From positions 1 to 21,051 of the forward strand of contig JBLYYE010000019.1 in NCBI GenBank assembly GCA_048549915.1: a DNA stretch of 21,051 bases, read 5' to 3'. Positions 6,626 through 14,404 of the stretch are shown in pieces. Origin of the DNA: LSUCC0057 sp048549915 (GTDB lineage Bacteria; Pseudomonadota; Gammaproteobacteria; Pseudomonadales; Porticoccaceae). A program made the position numbers and the translations under genes. The notes below the pieces were generated by a model. The model was not told the DNA's origin and made no database searches. It worked only from the letters and a program-made list of their open reading frames with translations. Positions within the stretch are counted from its first letter, which is position 1, and every line of letters starts with the position of its first letter.

Positions 6626-7275
6626 TGTCACTCGCACGCACAACACTACTCTGGGATCAGTTTAAAAACATCACTGGCAAGCTAGATTTTTTTGCGCCAT
6701 TGTTTTTGCGACTGTTTTTGGCGCCGGTTTTTATCTCTGCCGGGCTTAACAAATTCAATAGTTTTGAGAGTACTGTCGCTTGGTTTGGCAATCCCGAATG
6801 GGGGCTAGGCCTGCCTCTGCCGTGGCTGTTGGCGGCACTGGCCACCGCCGCAGAGCTGATTGGCGGCGTGCTGCTACTAGTGGGATTGGCTACGCGGCTG
6901 ATTACGATTCCGTTAATGATTACCATGTTGGTGGCGATAACCACCGTACACTGGCAGCACGGCTGGTTTGCCATAGCTCCCTCTAACCCTGACACCAGTA
7001 TGGCGGCACCGCTGGCCGCACTGCAGCTGCCCGGCGCCGAGCAGAGTTTGGCTAACAGCGAGCAGGTAAGCGAGCGTTTGAGCGCTGCGCGCAATCTACT
7101 TCAACGCCACGGCAATTACAGTTGGCTTACTGAACATGGCAGTTTTGTAGTCCTCAACAACGGCATCGAGTTTGCTGTCACTTATTTTTTGATGCTGCTA
7201 TCGCTTTTTTTCACGGGTGCCGGGCGTTTTTTAAGCATCGATTACTGGTTGCAGCGCCGCCTTCAAGAAATCTAA
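6625..7275 (+). CDS. hvfD: DoxX-family inner membrane protein of the hvf operon
   Basis: This integral membrane protein of 216 residues has about four hydrophobic segments (near 22-42, 62-82, 86-104 and 178-196) and the DoxX pattern R-x-F-L-A-P-V-F-I-S-A-G-L-N-K-F in the first. DoxX proteins commonly close HvfABC/bufferin operons; their exact job is not settled, with redox or copper-linked roles suggested. A hydrophilic insertion of about 65 residues between the third and fourth segments has several Trp and His residues and probably faces the periplasm. The start may be GTG 6622 (4-bp overlap with hvfC) or ATG 6625 (TGATG overlap); GAGG at 6611-6614 could serve either. No terminator follows: the stop overlaps the convergent thioesterase stop by 4 bp. 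Confidence 0.85.
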   Translation: MSLARTTLLWDQFKNITGKLDFFAPLFLRLFLAPVFISAGLNKFNSFESTVAWFGNPEWGLGLPLPWLLAALATAAELIGGVLLLVGLATRLITIPLMITMLVAITTVHWQHGWFAIAPSNPDTSMAAPLAALQLPGAEQSLANSEQVSERLSAARNLLQRHGNYSWLTEHGSFVVLNNGIEFAVTYFLMLLSLFFTGAGRFLSIDYWLQRRLQEI

Positions 7276-7727
7276 TGCGCTACTTGCAAACTCTCTAAGG
7301 CAGCTCGCAATGCAGCTGGGATCGGCGTAGGCCGCTGGCTTGCTCGCTCGACAAAAACATGGGTAAAGCTACCTACTGCGGCCGCCTCTTCCACCCCTTG
7401 CTGGAATATCGCCACACCGTATGTCACTGAACTGTTGCCCAACTTGAGCACCTGCATACCGCCTTCGAGCAATTGCGGATAAGCTACCGGGCTGCGATAA
7501 CTACACTGCGACTCGACAATAAAACCGATGCTCTCGCCGTTATGAATATCTAAATCACCGCGCTCAATCAAAAACTGATTAACCACCGTATCGAAGTAAG
7601 CGTAATAATTTACATTGTTTACATGGCCGTAAACATCATTGTCCATCCAGCGCGTTGTGATCGACTGCAGATACGGATAACCACTGCGCAGCGTGGCTTG
7701 TCGGCTAGAAGTTTGCTGTTGACTCAT
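7272..7727 (-). CDS. Acyl-CoA thioesterase, hotdog fold (4HBT/YbgC-like)
   Basis: This 151-residue single-domain hotdog protein carries the signature R-W-M-D-N-D-V-Y-G-H-V-N-N-V-N-Y at about 26-41. Asp31, before G-H-V-N-N, is the expected catalytic acid. The family hydrolyses acyl-CoA thioesters in the cytoplasm; the acyl chain preferred cannot be told from sequence. It lies 35 bp downstream of the alcohol dehydrogenase on the same strand and is probably co-transcribed with it. The ribosome site is weak. Its stop codon overlaps that of hvfD on the other strand. Confidence 0.87.
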   Translation of the reverse strand: MSQQQTSSRQATLRSGYPYLQSITTRWMDNDVYGHVNNVNYYAYFDTVVNQFLIERGDLDIHNGESIGFIVESQCSYRSPVAYPQLLEGGMQVLKLGNSSVTYGVAIFQQGVEEAAAVGSFTHVFVERASQRPTPIPAALRAALESLQVAH

Positions 7728-7762
7728 AAGTTATATCCGATTTTGTCTAGCTAGGTTTGCCA

Positions 7763-8920
7763 TTAATAGGCGGCTCGGTAGATCGCCAAAGCGTCGTCAT
7801 AGCTCACTGGTCTGGGATTATTGACCAACAGCCGCTGCTGTAACAGGGCATCTTCGGCCAGGACTGGCAGATCGCCTTCGCTAATATTCATCTCGCGCAG
7901 ACGCGTGGGCATTTTCAAATCGCTCATCAATTGCTCGAGCGCGCAGATGAAAAGCTCGGCGCTTGCAGAGGCAGTGTCGCCGCCAGTAAAACCTGGAATG
8001 GCAGCGGCCGCCAGTGCAGCATAGTGCTCGGCGACAGCGCAACTGTTGAAACGCATCACTGCCGGTAGGACCAAAGCATTGCTCAAGCCGTGCGGAATAT
8101 GAAAACGTCCGCCCAGCGGATAAGCCAATGCGTGCACAGCCGCCACTGGCGAATTAGCGAAGGCTTGGCCGGCCATACACGCTCCCAACAACATCTCCTG
8201 ACGCGCTTCATGATTGCCGCCATCCGCTACTGCTGTACGTATACTGCCACCGAGCAAGCGTAATGCCTGCATGGCCAACATATCAGAGTAAGGGTTTTTA
8301 CCGAGTGCGCCGGTGTAAGCTTCTATCGCATGGACCATGGCATCAATACCGGTAGCTGCAGTAATCGCAGCTGGCAGCCCTACCGTCAGCTGGGCGTCCA
8401 GTACGGCTAGATCGGGCAGCAGTTGCGGCGCTACTACACCCGCTTTGGTGTGCTCACCGGTAGTGACTATAGCCACAGCCGTCACCTCGGAGCCGGTACC
8501 TGCAGTAGTCGGCACCTGTATTAGCGGCAGCCGTTGGCCGCTCGCCTGATTGACGCCGTAGATTTGGGCAAGCTGTTGATCTGAGTGGGTTAAAAGCGCG
8601 ACTAATTTAGCGCAGTCCATCGAGCTGCCGCCCCCCAACCCGATAACACCATCTACTTCGGCAGCACGTGCCATCGCGATGGCCTCGAGCACAATTTGTT
8701 CAGGGGGGTCTGCAACCACAGCATCAAAAACCGTCACCGCTAATCCAGCCGCATGCAATGGTTCCAGCGCTTGCTGTAACAGCCCTGCAGAGACTACCCC
8801 GGCATCGGTTACCAATAGCGGTTGACGGATATTTCTGGCTAGGCAGATTTCGCCCAACCGAGCAGTGGCACCACTTTCGCACAGCAGCGAAGCAGTGGTA
8901 TTAAATTGAAAGCTATTCAC
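7763..8920 (-). CDS. Iron-containing alcohol dehydrogenase
   Basis: This group III (Fe-dependent) NAD(P)-linked alcohol dehydrogenase is 385 residues long, in the family's usual 380-390 range. The nucleotide-binding motif is G-L-G-G-G-S-S-M-D-C-A-K near 94-105, followed by P-T-T-A-G-T-G-S-E. The four metal ligands are present: Asp193 and His197 (D-A-M-V-H-A-I-E-A-Y), His263 (A-V-H-A-L-A-Y-P) and His277 (H-I-P-H-G). It interconverts an alcohol and an aldehyde or ketone; the substrate is not predictable. GTG 8920 is chosen because GGAG (8927-8930) stands 6 bases upstream of it; GTG 8932 is also in frame and adds four residues but lacks a ribosome site. It is followed at 35 bp by the thioesterase gene. 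Confidence 0.88.
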   Translation of the reverse strand: MNSFQFNTTASLLCESGATARLGEICLARNIRQPLLVTDAGVVSAGLLQQALEPLHAAGLAVTVFDAVVADPPEQIVLEAIAMARAAEVDGVIGLGGGSSMDCAKLVALLTHSDQQLAQIYGVNQASGQRLPLIQVPTTAGTGSEVTAVAIVTTGEHTKAGVVAPQLLPDLAVLDAQLTVGLPAAITAATGIDAMVHAIEAYTGALGKNPYSDMLAMQALRLLGGSIRTAVADGGNHEARQEMLLGACMAGQAFANSPVAAVHALAYPLGGRFHIPHGLSNALVLPAVMRFNSCAVAEHYAALAAAAIPGFTGGDTASASAELFICALEQLMSDLKMPTRLREMNISEGDLPVLAEDALLQQRLLVNNPRPVSYDDALAIYRAAY

Positions 8921-8988
8921 ACCCTTCTCCACATTTTACGGGAGAGTGTAATACAGACTGCAGGCAACACCGAAAAAAAACGGGCAAT

Positions 8989-9021
8989 AAAAAACCCCGT
9001 GTCAAAGACACAGGGTTTTTT
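8989..9021 (-). terminator. Rho-independent terminator of the tRNA operon
   Basis: A6-CCC-C-GTGTC, loop AAA, GACAC-A-GGG-T6 forms a stem of 14 pairs with one C/A mismatch. It starts 7 bases past the 3' end of tRNA-Asp. With A and T runs on both sides it can work in both directions. Confidence 0.9.
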
Positions 9022-9028
9022 ACTTTAG

Positions 9029-9105
9029 TGGCGGACCGGACGGGACTCGAACCCGCGACCCCCGGCGTGACAGGCCGGTATTCTAACCAACTGAACTACC
9101 GGTCC
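9029..9105 (-). tRNA. tRNA-Asp (anticodon GTC)
   Basis: This 77-base gene includes an encoded CCA. The acceptor stem is GGACCGG pairing with CCGGTCC, with discriminator G. The D arm is GTTCAG-TTGGTTAG-AAT. The anticodon loop is CTGTCAC, so the anticodon is GTC. The T arm holds GGTTCGAGTCC. It is the second gene of a two-tRNA operon, 49 bases after tRNA-Val. Confidence 0.97.
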
Positions 9106-9154
9106 GCATAAACTGTCCTGAAACGTAAAACTGCACACGCTTCAGAGGTATAAA

Positions 9155-9230
9155 TGGTGGGTGGTAACGGGATCGAACCGCTGACCCTCGCCTTGTAAGG
9201 GCGATGCTCTACCAGCTGAGCTAACCACCC
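9155..9230 (-). tRNA. tRNA-Val (anticodon TAC)
   Basis: This 76-base gene has an encoded CCA. The acceptor stem is GGGTGGT pairing with ACCACCC, with discriminator A. The D arm is GCTCAGCTGGTAGAGC. The anticodon loop is CTTACAA, giving TAC. The T arm is GGTTCGATCC. It is the first gene of the tRNA operon, just downstream of the promoter at 9247-9274. Confidence 0.97.
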
Positions 9231-9246
9231 TCCGGAAGAGGTGCGC

Positions 9247-9274
9247 ATTCTACTGAATTGGCAGGTCCTGTCAA
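9247..9274 (-). promoter_or_regulatory. Sigma-70 promoter of the tRNA-Val/tRNA-Asp operon
   Basis: On the minus strand, a perfect -35 TTGACA (9269-9274) and a -10 TAGAAT (9247-9252) are separated by 16 bases. The bases after the -10 are GC-rich (GCGCACC), the kind of discriminator found in stringently controlled stable RNA promoters. The tRNA-Val 5' end is 16 bases beyond the -10. Confidence 0.85.
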
Positions 9275-9306
9275 ACACTTTTTAAACTCTCAGCTAAAAC
9301 CGGTTC

Positions 9307-9315
9307 TGCTATACA
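9307..9315 (+). promoter_or_regulatory. Possible extended -10 promoter of queD
   Basis: TG-C-TATACA fits an extended -10 element 66 bases before the queD start. No matching -35 is present. A second candidate -10, TAGAAT at 9333-9338, also lacks a -35. Confidence 0.3.
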
Positions 9316-9380
9316 TCACAGCCGCGCACTTTTAGAATAGTGCCCACTCACGTTAGGCAGCGCTCGCAGGATATTACCGC

Positions 9381-9737
9381 ATGTTTCTCTACAAAGAATT
9401 CTCCATTGAAGCGGCCCACCGGTTACCCCATGTACCCGAAGGCCACAAGTGTTCACGCCTACATGGCCACTCATTTTTAGTTCGCATTGAAGTCTCAGGG
9501 CCCGTCGGCGAAGAGAGCGGCTGGATAATTGACTTTGCCGACATTAAAAGCGCTTTTAAACCGCTTTACGAGCAGCTCGATCACCACTACCTCAACGAGG
9601 TAGAAGGGCTCGAGAACCCTACCAGTGAAAATTTAGCAGCGTGGATCTGGCATCGACTCAAGCCCAACCTACCCCTTTTGAGCGCAGTCGAGATTCGCGA
9701 AACCTGCACCAGCGGCTGTCGCTACCTCGGCGACTAG
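9381..9737 (+). CDS. queD: 6-carboxytetrahydropterin synthase
   Basis: QueD converts 7,8-dihydroneopterin triphosphate to 6-carboxy-5,6,7,8-tetrahydropterin in the queuosine (7-deazaguanine) pathway. At 118 residues it matches the family. Zinc ligands are His13 (E-A-A-H), His28 and His30 (L-H-G-H). Cys24 is the catalytic cysteine. D67-H68-H69 and Glu106 (I-R-E-T) complete the active site, and P-T-S-E-N at 80-84 is the usual family stretch. AGGA about 9 bases upstream supports the ATG. The gene stands alone: the tRNA operon is divergent and the epimerase gene ends 3 bp away on the other strand. The tRNA-Asp encoded close by (GUC) is a normal queuosine substrate, though the proximity is probably chance. 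Confidence 0.93.
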   Translation: MFLYKEFSIEAAHRLPHVPEGHKCSRLHGHSFLVRIEVSGPVGEESGWIIDFADIKSAFKPLYEQLDHHYLNEVEGLENPTSENLAAWIWHRLKPNLPLLSAVEIRETCTSGCRYLGD

Positions 9738-9740
9738 ACG

Positions 9741-10643
9741 TTACAAGAGGCTAGCCAACGCCTCTGGCAGCTCAGAGTAGTGAAACTTGTAGCCGGTCTG
9801 CAGAGCTTTGCTCGGAACAATGTTTTGGCCGTTAAGCAGCAGTTCAACGCCCATCTCTCCAAACAGCAGCTTTACCGCCAGGGCCGGCATCGGCAGCAGC
9901 GCGGGGCGGTGTAGCGCAGCGCCCAACGTTTTAGCAAACTCTCTGTTGGTCACCGCATGGGGGGCTGTTGCATTGAGGGCGCGAGACAATTCAGGGCTGT
10001 TAAAAGCGTGCTCAATCAGACCCACCATGTCTTTAATATGCACCCAAGACATCCACTGTTGGCCACTGCCGATCGGACCGCCCCCACCCAATTTAAAAGC
10101 GGGCAACATTTTTGCTAGCGCGCCCTGCTCTCCGAGTACGATACCCGTGCGCAACCAGACTACTCGCGCACCCAAATCCTCAAAACCCAACGCCGCTTGC
10201 TCCCAAGCATCACAGAGTTGATGAGAAAAACCGTCAGCTGACTGGCCATCCTCATCTAAGGGCTTGTCGCCATGGCCGTAGTAGCCAATAGCAGATCCGC
10301 TGACAACTGTAGGCGGGGTATAGTCAAGCTGAGAGAACTGATCGACCAGCTGCTCGGTGAGCGATACTCGGCTGCGGTAAAACTCCGCTTTGCGACGTTT
10401 GCTCCAACGTCCCTCAGCCAGCGGTTGACCGGCCAGATTCAGCAAACGATCAAACGGCTGACTCTCGCCAATCTCTTCTATACTGCCAATCAGCGTTAGC
10501 TTGGGGTGTTCACCCAACTGCTTGAGTGCGCGCAGAGGCTGGCGAGTGAGCACAGTGATTTTTTCGCCTCTGGCGAGTGCTGTACGAACATAGTGACTGC
10601 CAATAAAACCGCTACCGCCGGTAATGAGTGTACTTTGGGACAT
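9741..10643 (-). CDS. TIGR01777-family NAD-dependent epimerase (YfcH-like)
   Basis: This 300-residue atypical SDR protein has the N-terminal T-G-G-S-G-F-I-G-S nucleotide motif (8-16), the N-L-A-G-Q-P-L-A-E segment at about 68-76, the G-S-A-I-G-Y-Y-G active-site region at about 116-123, and the L-R-T-G-I-V-L-G stretch. The C-terminal 50 residues match the DUF1731 tail, with P-x-P-A-L-A-V-K-L-L-F-G-E-M. The family (E. coli YfcH) has no established substrate. A GAGGG ribosome site lies about 7 bases before the ATG. It is divergent from purC and convergent with queD. Confidence 0.88.
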   Translation of the reverse strand: MSQSTLITGGSGFIGSHYVRTALARGEKITVLTRQPLRALKQLGEHPKLTLIGSIEEIGESQPFDRLLNLAGQPLAEGRWSKRRKAEFYRSRVSLTEQLVDQFSQLDYTPPTVVSGSAIGYYGHGDKPLDEDGQSADGFSHQLCDAWEQAALGFEDLGARVVWLRTGIVLGEQGALAKMLPAFKLGGGGPIGSGQQWMSWVHIKDMVGLIEHAFNSPELSRALNATAPHAVTNREFAKTLGAALHRPALLPMPALAVKLLFGEMGVELLLNGQNIVPSKALQTGYKFHYSELPEALASLL

Positions 10644-10710
10644 CGCTCTACCCTCTATGATGAATGCATCGCTTGCAGGTGCAGCGGCGCTGTGTCTGCT
10701 CCGGCGAGTC

Positions 10711-10719
10711 TGCTAGAAT
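10711..10719 (+). promoter_or_regulatory. Possible extended -10 promoter of purC-phrB
   Basis: TG-C-TAGAAT fits an extended -10 element 56 bases before the purC ATG. The -35 position (10691-10696) is poor. I see no PurR-type palindrome between the divergent genes. Confidence 0.35.
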
Positions 10720-10775
10720 TCCTGCTCAAAGGCTAGTCGGCATCCACGCCCCAGCCAACAAATTGAGCATTATTG

Positions 10776-11879
10776 ATGAGTCTTGCAGATAAAGTATTGG
10801 CAGTAAATAACGACCTGCCTATTCGATCAAAACGCCCAGTGCACAGCGGCAAAGTGCGCTCGGTATACTGGCTGGACGAGGCTGACAGTGCGCGATTAAT
10901 CGCCCAACATAACTACCCCGTCGCTGCCGATGCACAACTGGCAGTGATGGTTATATCAGACCGCATTTCTGCCTATGAATGTCTCTGGCGCGGTGAAGGC
11001 GGCATGCAGGGGATCCCTGGCAAAGGGGCTGCCTTGAATGCTATTTCTAATCACTGGTTTAACCGCTTTAAAGAGCACGGCTTAGCGCGCAGCCACATTG
11101 TCGATACCCCTCACCCTCTTGTGTGGATCGTCCAGCAGGCGCGCCCAGTGATGATCGAAGCGATCTGTCGACAGTACATAACCGGCTCTATGTGGCGCGC
11201 TTACGCCAAAGGCGAACGTCAATTTTGCGGTATCACTCTACCCGAAGGTTTACAGCGCGATCAGCGTCTTGCCGAGCTCCTCATCACCCCATCAACCAAA
11301 GGGGTCATAACCGGTATTCCCAGTATTCCTGAAGTTGACGACGTCAATGTCAGCCGCAAAGATATCAGCGACAACTTCCGTGCATTCAAATTTGACCAGC
11401 CCGATGATATCGCCCGCTATGAGCAGCTACTTAGCGACGGCTTTAATTTAATCAGCCAAGAGATGGCTGAGCACGATCAGATTTTTGTCGATACAAAATT
11501 TGAATTTGGCTATGCCCGCGATCACAACGGCATCGACCAACTTATCTACATGGATGAGGTAGGCACACCTGACTCATCGCGTATCTGGGATGGCGCCAGC
11601 TACCGCGATGGCGCCGTGGTAGAGCGTTCCAAAGAGCAGTTTCGCCAATTTCTACTCAACCACTTCGACGACCCGGATATCTTGGTGAATAAAGACCGTA
11701 TGTCAGAGCGCTATGCTTTAGCGCGCGACAATGAGCTGCCCGAAGAAATTATGCTGGCCGTAGCGAAAACCTACACAGAAACCGCCGAACGTATCACTGG
11801 CCATAAACTAGCGCTGAGCGACCACCCTCGCACCGAAATAATCGAACTGCTCGCCAACCGCTACCAACTCATCGACTAG
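10776..11879 (+). CDS. purC: Phosphoribosylaminoimidazole-succinocarboxamide synthase (long form)
   Basis: SAICAR synthase joins CAIR and L-aspartate with ATP in purine synthesis. At 367 residues it is the longer form known from Vibrio and relatives, not the 237-residue E. coli type. Visible features are the H-S-G-K-V-R-S-V-Y substrate loop (about 22-30), V-M-V-I-S-D-R-I-S-A-Y (about 57-67), the E-A-I-C-R-Q-Y-I-T-G-S-M-W motif, and I-F-V-D-T-K-F-E-F-G followed by D-E-V-G-T-P-D-S-S-R near the ATP and metal site. ATG 10776 is preferred over TTG 10773, although the ribosome site is weak. It lies 10 bp upstream of phrB, so the two are likely co-transcribed. Confidence 0.93.
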   Translation: MSLADKVLAVNNDLPIRSKRPVHSGKVRSVYWLDEADSARLIAQHNYPVAADAQLAVMVISDRISAYECLWRGEGGMQGIPGKGAALNAISNHWFNRFKEHGLARSHIVDTPHPLVWIVQQARPVMIEAICRQYITGSMWRAYAKGERQFCGITLPEGLQRDQRLAELLITPSTKGVITGIPSIPEVDDVNVSRKDISDNFRAFKFDQPDDIARYEQLLSDGFNLISQEMAEHDQIFVDTKFEFGYARDHNGIDQLIYMDEVGTPDSSRIWDGASYRDGAVVERSKEQFRQFLLNHFDDPDILVNKDRMSERYALARDNELPEEIMLAVAKTYTETAERITGHKLALSDHPRTEIIELLANRYQLID

Positions 11880-11889
11880 GAACCTCGCT

Positions 11890-13305
11890 ATGGCCCACCA
11901 TCTAGTCTGGCTGCGCAACGATCTGCGCAGTGAAGATCACCCCGCTCTCTACGGTGCCTGCCAAGCAGCCGGCCAAAGCGGTGGAACGGTCACTGCTATT
12001 TACATCGCGACACCAGAGCAGTGGCAGTGCCACGACGAAGCACCGGCCAAACTCGCCCTGCGCAGCCAACTGCTAACTTCTCTAAGCTCTAAACTAGCTG
12101 AATTGGGCATAGACCTAAAACTGCTGGAGTGCCAGTCCTACAGCGACATACCTGCGCTTTTGACAGATTTTATACACCACCAAGGCATCTCCGCACTCTG
12201 GTATAACCGCGAATATCCACTCGATGAGACCAATCGCGATAAGGCCGTGTGTACAGCATTGAACGAACACAATGTCGACGTGCACCCCTGTGACGGCGAT
12301 ATGCTGTTTGCTGAGCCCACTCTCAACGGCCAAGGCCAACCCTACAAAGTTTTTACTCCCTGGTACCGCGACTGGGTGCGCAAAAATGAGCAGCTGGCTC
12401 TGCCAGCCCTGCCCTGCCCACCACCCATTGGCCAGCCGCTGGCGGCAGATAGTTCGCCCATTGAGCTGCCCGGTGCCACTCAATACCGCGAAGATCTATG
12501 GCCCGCTAGCGAGCAACACGCGCAGACACTGCTCGGCCATTTCGTCATTAACCAGCTGCAGAGCTACGGCGATCAACGCGACATACCGAGCATAAAAGGC
12601 ACCAGCACCCTATCGGTCTACCTAGCAAGCGGCGTATTAACTGTTCGGCAGATATTTGCTGCCGTAGTCGGCGCCTGCGAGGCGAGCGGACACAACTGGC
12701 GGGAAGATGACTGGTTCCGCGAGTTGGGCTGGCGCGAGTTTTATAAAAACTTGATGATCCACTACCCCAAGCTGAGCCGCGGGCGCGCCTTTAAGAGTGA
12801 GACTGAGCGTCTCCACTGGCAGAGTGATCAGCAGTTAAATCTGCTCTGGCAACAGGGGCAAACAGGCTTTCCTATAGTTGATGCAGCCATGCGACAGCTG
12901 CAGCGCACCGGCTGGATGCACAACCGTCTGCGAATGATTACCGCCAGTTTTTACACCAAATTGCTGTTTATGGATTGGCGCGCCGGCGAAGCATATTTTA
13001 TGCAGCACCTACTCGACGGTGATTTTGCCTCCAACAACGGCGGCTGGCAGTGGAGTGCATCGACCGGCTGCGATGCTTCCCCCTGGTTCAGGATCTTTAA
13101 TCCCACTCGCCAATCTGAGAAATTCGATCCCGACGGTGCATTTATCCGCAAGCTGGTCCCAGAACTGGCCGACGTGCCAGCCAAGCAGATCCACTGCCCA
13201 CCCAGCGCTGTGCGCCAGGCTTGTGGCTACCCCGAGCCAATTATCGACTACAGTCAGGCGCGCAGTGCGGCACTGGCTGCGTTTAAAGCGCTGAGCGAGG
13301 ATTAA
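11890..13305 (+). CDS. phrB: Class I CPD deoxyribodipyrimidine photolyase
   Basis: This 471-residue flavoprotein (E. coli PhrB has 472) uses light to split cyclobutane pyrimidine dimers. The N-terminal antenna domain begins L-V-W-L-R-N-D-L-R. The C-terminal FAD domain has E-L-G-W-R-E-F-Y-K-N, G-F-P-I-V-D-A-A-M-R-Q-L, W-M-H-N-R-L-R-M-I-T-A-S-F and the N-N-G-G-W-Q-W-S-A-S-T-G block, which contains family FAD contacts and electron-transfer tryptophans. This last block is close to E. coli PhrB and supports CPD rather than 6-4 activity. AGGA about 8 bases before the ATG is a good ribosome site. It ends 3 bp from the convergent hydroxyacid dehydrogenase gene. Confidence 0.93.
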   Translation: MAHHLVWLRNDLRSEDHPALYGACQAAGQSGGTVTAIYIATPEQWQCHDEAPAKLALRSQLLTSLSSKLAELGIDLKLLECQSYSDIPALLTDFIHHQGISALWYNREYPLDETNRDKAVCTALNEHNVDVHPCDGDMLFAEPTLNGQGQPYKVFTPWYRDWVRKNEQLALPALPCPPPIGQPLAADSSPIELPGATQYREDLWPASEQHAQTLLGHFVINQLQSYGDQRDIPSIKGTSTLSVYLASGVLTVRQIFAAVVGACEASGHNWREDDWFRELGWREFYKNLMIHYPKLSRGRAFKSETERLHWQSDQQLNLLWQQGQTGFPIVDAAMRQLQRTGWMHNRLRMITASFYTKLLFMDWRAGEAYFMQHLLDGDFASNNGGWQWSASTGCDASPWFRIFNPTRQSEKFDPDGAFIRKLVPELADVPAKQIHCPPSAVRQACGYPEPIIDYSQARSAALAAFKALSED

Positions 13306-13308
13306 AGG

Positions 13309-14241
13309 CTAGACTACTCGATCGATCAATGTGCCCTCGTTAACGTACTGGGCAATATTGCCAGCAGCGCGGCGCACCATGTCGCCGCGGCACTCCGCAG
13401 TGGCGCTGCCAATGTGCGGAGTAAGCACCACGTTATCCATCGCTTTTAACTCGGCAGGCACCTCGGGTTCATCTTCAAAAACATCTAAACCCGCAGCGGC
13501 TAATTTGCCTGCTTGTAGCGCTGCAATCAGCGCTTGCTCGTCAATTAAAGGGCCGCGGCCAGTGTTAATCAGGACAGTATGAGGTTGGAACTTCTCCAGC
13601 AGCGGTGCATCGACAATATGGTGAGTCTGCGCTGTAAGCGGGCAATTGAGTGAAACGATGTCCACGCTCGCCACAAGTTCTTCTAAGCTCTCAATATAGG
13701 TTGCGCCGTAGGTTTGCTCTGCCTCAGTTTTACGGCGCGGCCCCCAGTAGAAAATCTCCATATTGAAGCCTTTGGCGCGTCGCGCCAACGCTTGGCCGAT
13801 ATCGCCAAATCCGACTATACCCAGTTTCTTACTGTGTACTCGGCTACCCAATTTACCTTGTGCCACCATCCACTGATCAGCGCGCAAATAGCGCTCACCG
13901 GCACTCAAACGGCGGCAGGTATCCAGCAATAAGCCCATCGCCAAGTCGGCAGTATCTTCGGTGACTACAGGCGTGTTGGAGACCTGAATACCGCGCGCTG
14001 CTGCAGCGGCTAAATCAATGTTGTCAGTGCCGACACCGATATTCGCAATGAGTTCTAGACTATTGGGCAACTCGGCGATCTGCTCTGCGTGCATGGCGTC
14101 CATAACTGTCGTCAGCACGATAGTGACACCGGCCCAAAGATCCCCTTCATAACTGTGCGCTAAGCGCACCTCGCCAAACTGTTGCAGAGTATCGGTGAAG
14201 ACTTTAGGTAACAGTGAGTTAGTGACGACGATAATATGCAT
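13309..14241 (-). CDS. D-2-hydroxyacid dehydrogenase (glyoxylate/hydroxypyruvate reductase-like)
   Basis: This 310-residue NAD(P)-dependent reductase of 2-oxoacids has an N-terminal catalytic half and a Rossmann motif at G144-F-G-D-I-G149. The catalytic triad is Arg229 (N-T-G-R-G), Glu258 (D-E-P-E-V-P) and His276 (T-P-H-I-G-S). G-P-R-R at 167-170, after the second strand, has the positive charge often linked to NADPH preference. Glyoxylate or hydroxypyruvate is the most likely substrate, by overall likeness, but other 2-oxoacids are possible. ATG 14241 is chosen because AAAGGA stands about 7 bases upstream and the family begins here; a longer frame to 14274 adds 11 unrelated residues. It is divergent from ilvD. 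Confidence 0.88.
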   Translation of the reverse strand: MHIIVVTNSLLPKVFTDTLQQFGEVRLAHSYEGDLWAGVTIVLTTVMDAMHAEQIAELPNSLELIANIGVGTDNIDLAAAAARGIQVSNTPVVTEDTADLAMGLLLDTCRRLSAGERYLRADQWMVAQGKLGSRVHSKKLGIVGFGDIGQALARRAKGFNMEIFYWGPRRKTEAEQTYGATYIESLEELVASVDIVSLNCPLTAQTHHIVDAPLLEKFQPHTVLINTGRGPLIDEQALIAALQAGKLAAAGLDVFEDEPEVPAELKAMDNVVLTPHIGSATAECRGDMVRRAAGNIAQYVNEGTLIDRVV

Positions 14242-14394
14242 TGTGTTTTCCTTTGGAGTTTGATCAAAATTCAATTTTATTTTGCCGGGCTCTCAGTCTA
14301 AAGGCCACAGCAAGGCGAGTTTGTCGCAAAGTAGCAGATTATTGGCGATCAGCCACTTACTCTGGGAGCGAAATCAAGCCACTGCAACCAATAC

Positions 14395-14398
14395 GGAG
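14395..14398 (+). promoter_or_regulatory. Ribosome binding site that fixes the ilvD start
   Basis: GGAG lies 6 bases before ATG 14405. The open frame continues to ATG 14282, but those 41 residues do not resemble IlvD, whereas the protein from 14405 lines up with the E. coli N terminus (M-P-K-Y-R-S versus M-G-E-Y-R-S). Confidence 0.8.
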
Positions 14399-14404
14399 TG
14401 CCCT

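Noticed and set aside
9096..9278. 60-residue minus-strand open frame.
   Set aside because: It is a translation of the tRNA-Val gene and its promoter, not a protein gene.
13303..13330. Possible terminator between phrB and the hydroxyacid dehydrogenase.
   Set aside because: Only short palindromes (TCGATCGA) are present, with no stem-loop and no T run.
14259..14268. TTTGATCAAA palindrome between the divergent dehydrogenase and ilvD genes.
   Set aside because: A 10-base AT-rich palindrome overlapping the dehydrogenase leader is expected by chance at this scale, and no second copy was found nearby.
14282..14404. Longer ilvD start with 41 extra residues.
   Set aside because: The extra residues do not resemble IlvD, and ATG 14405 has GGAG 6 bases upstream and gives the expected length.
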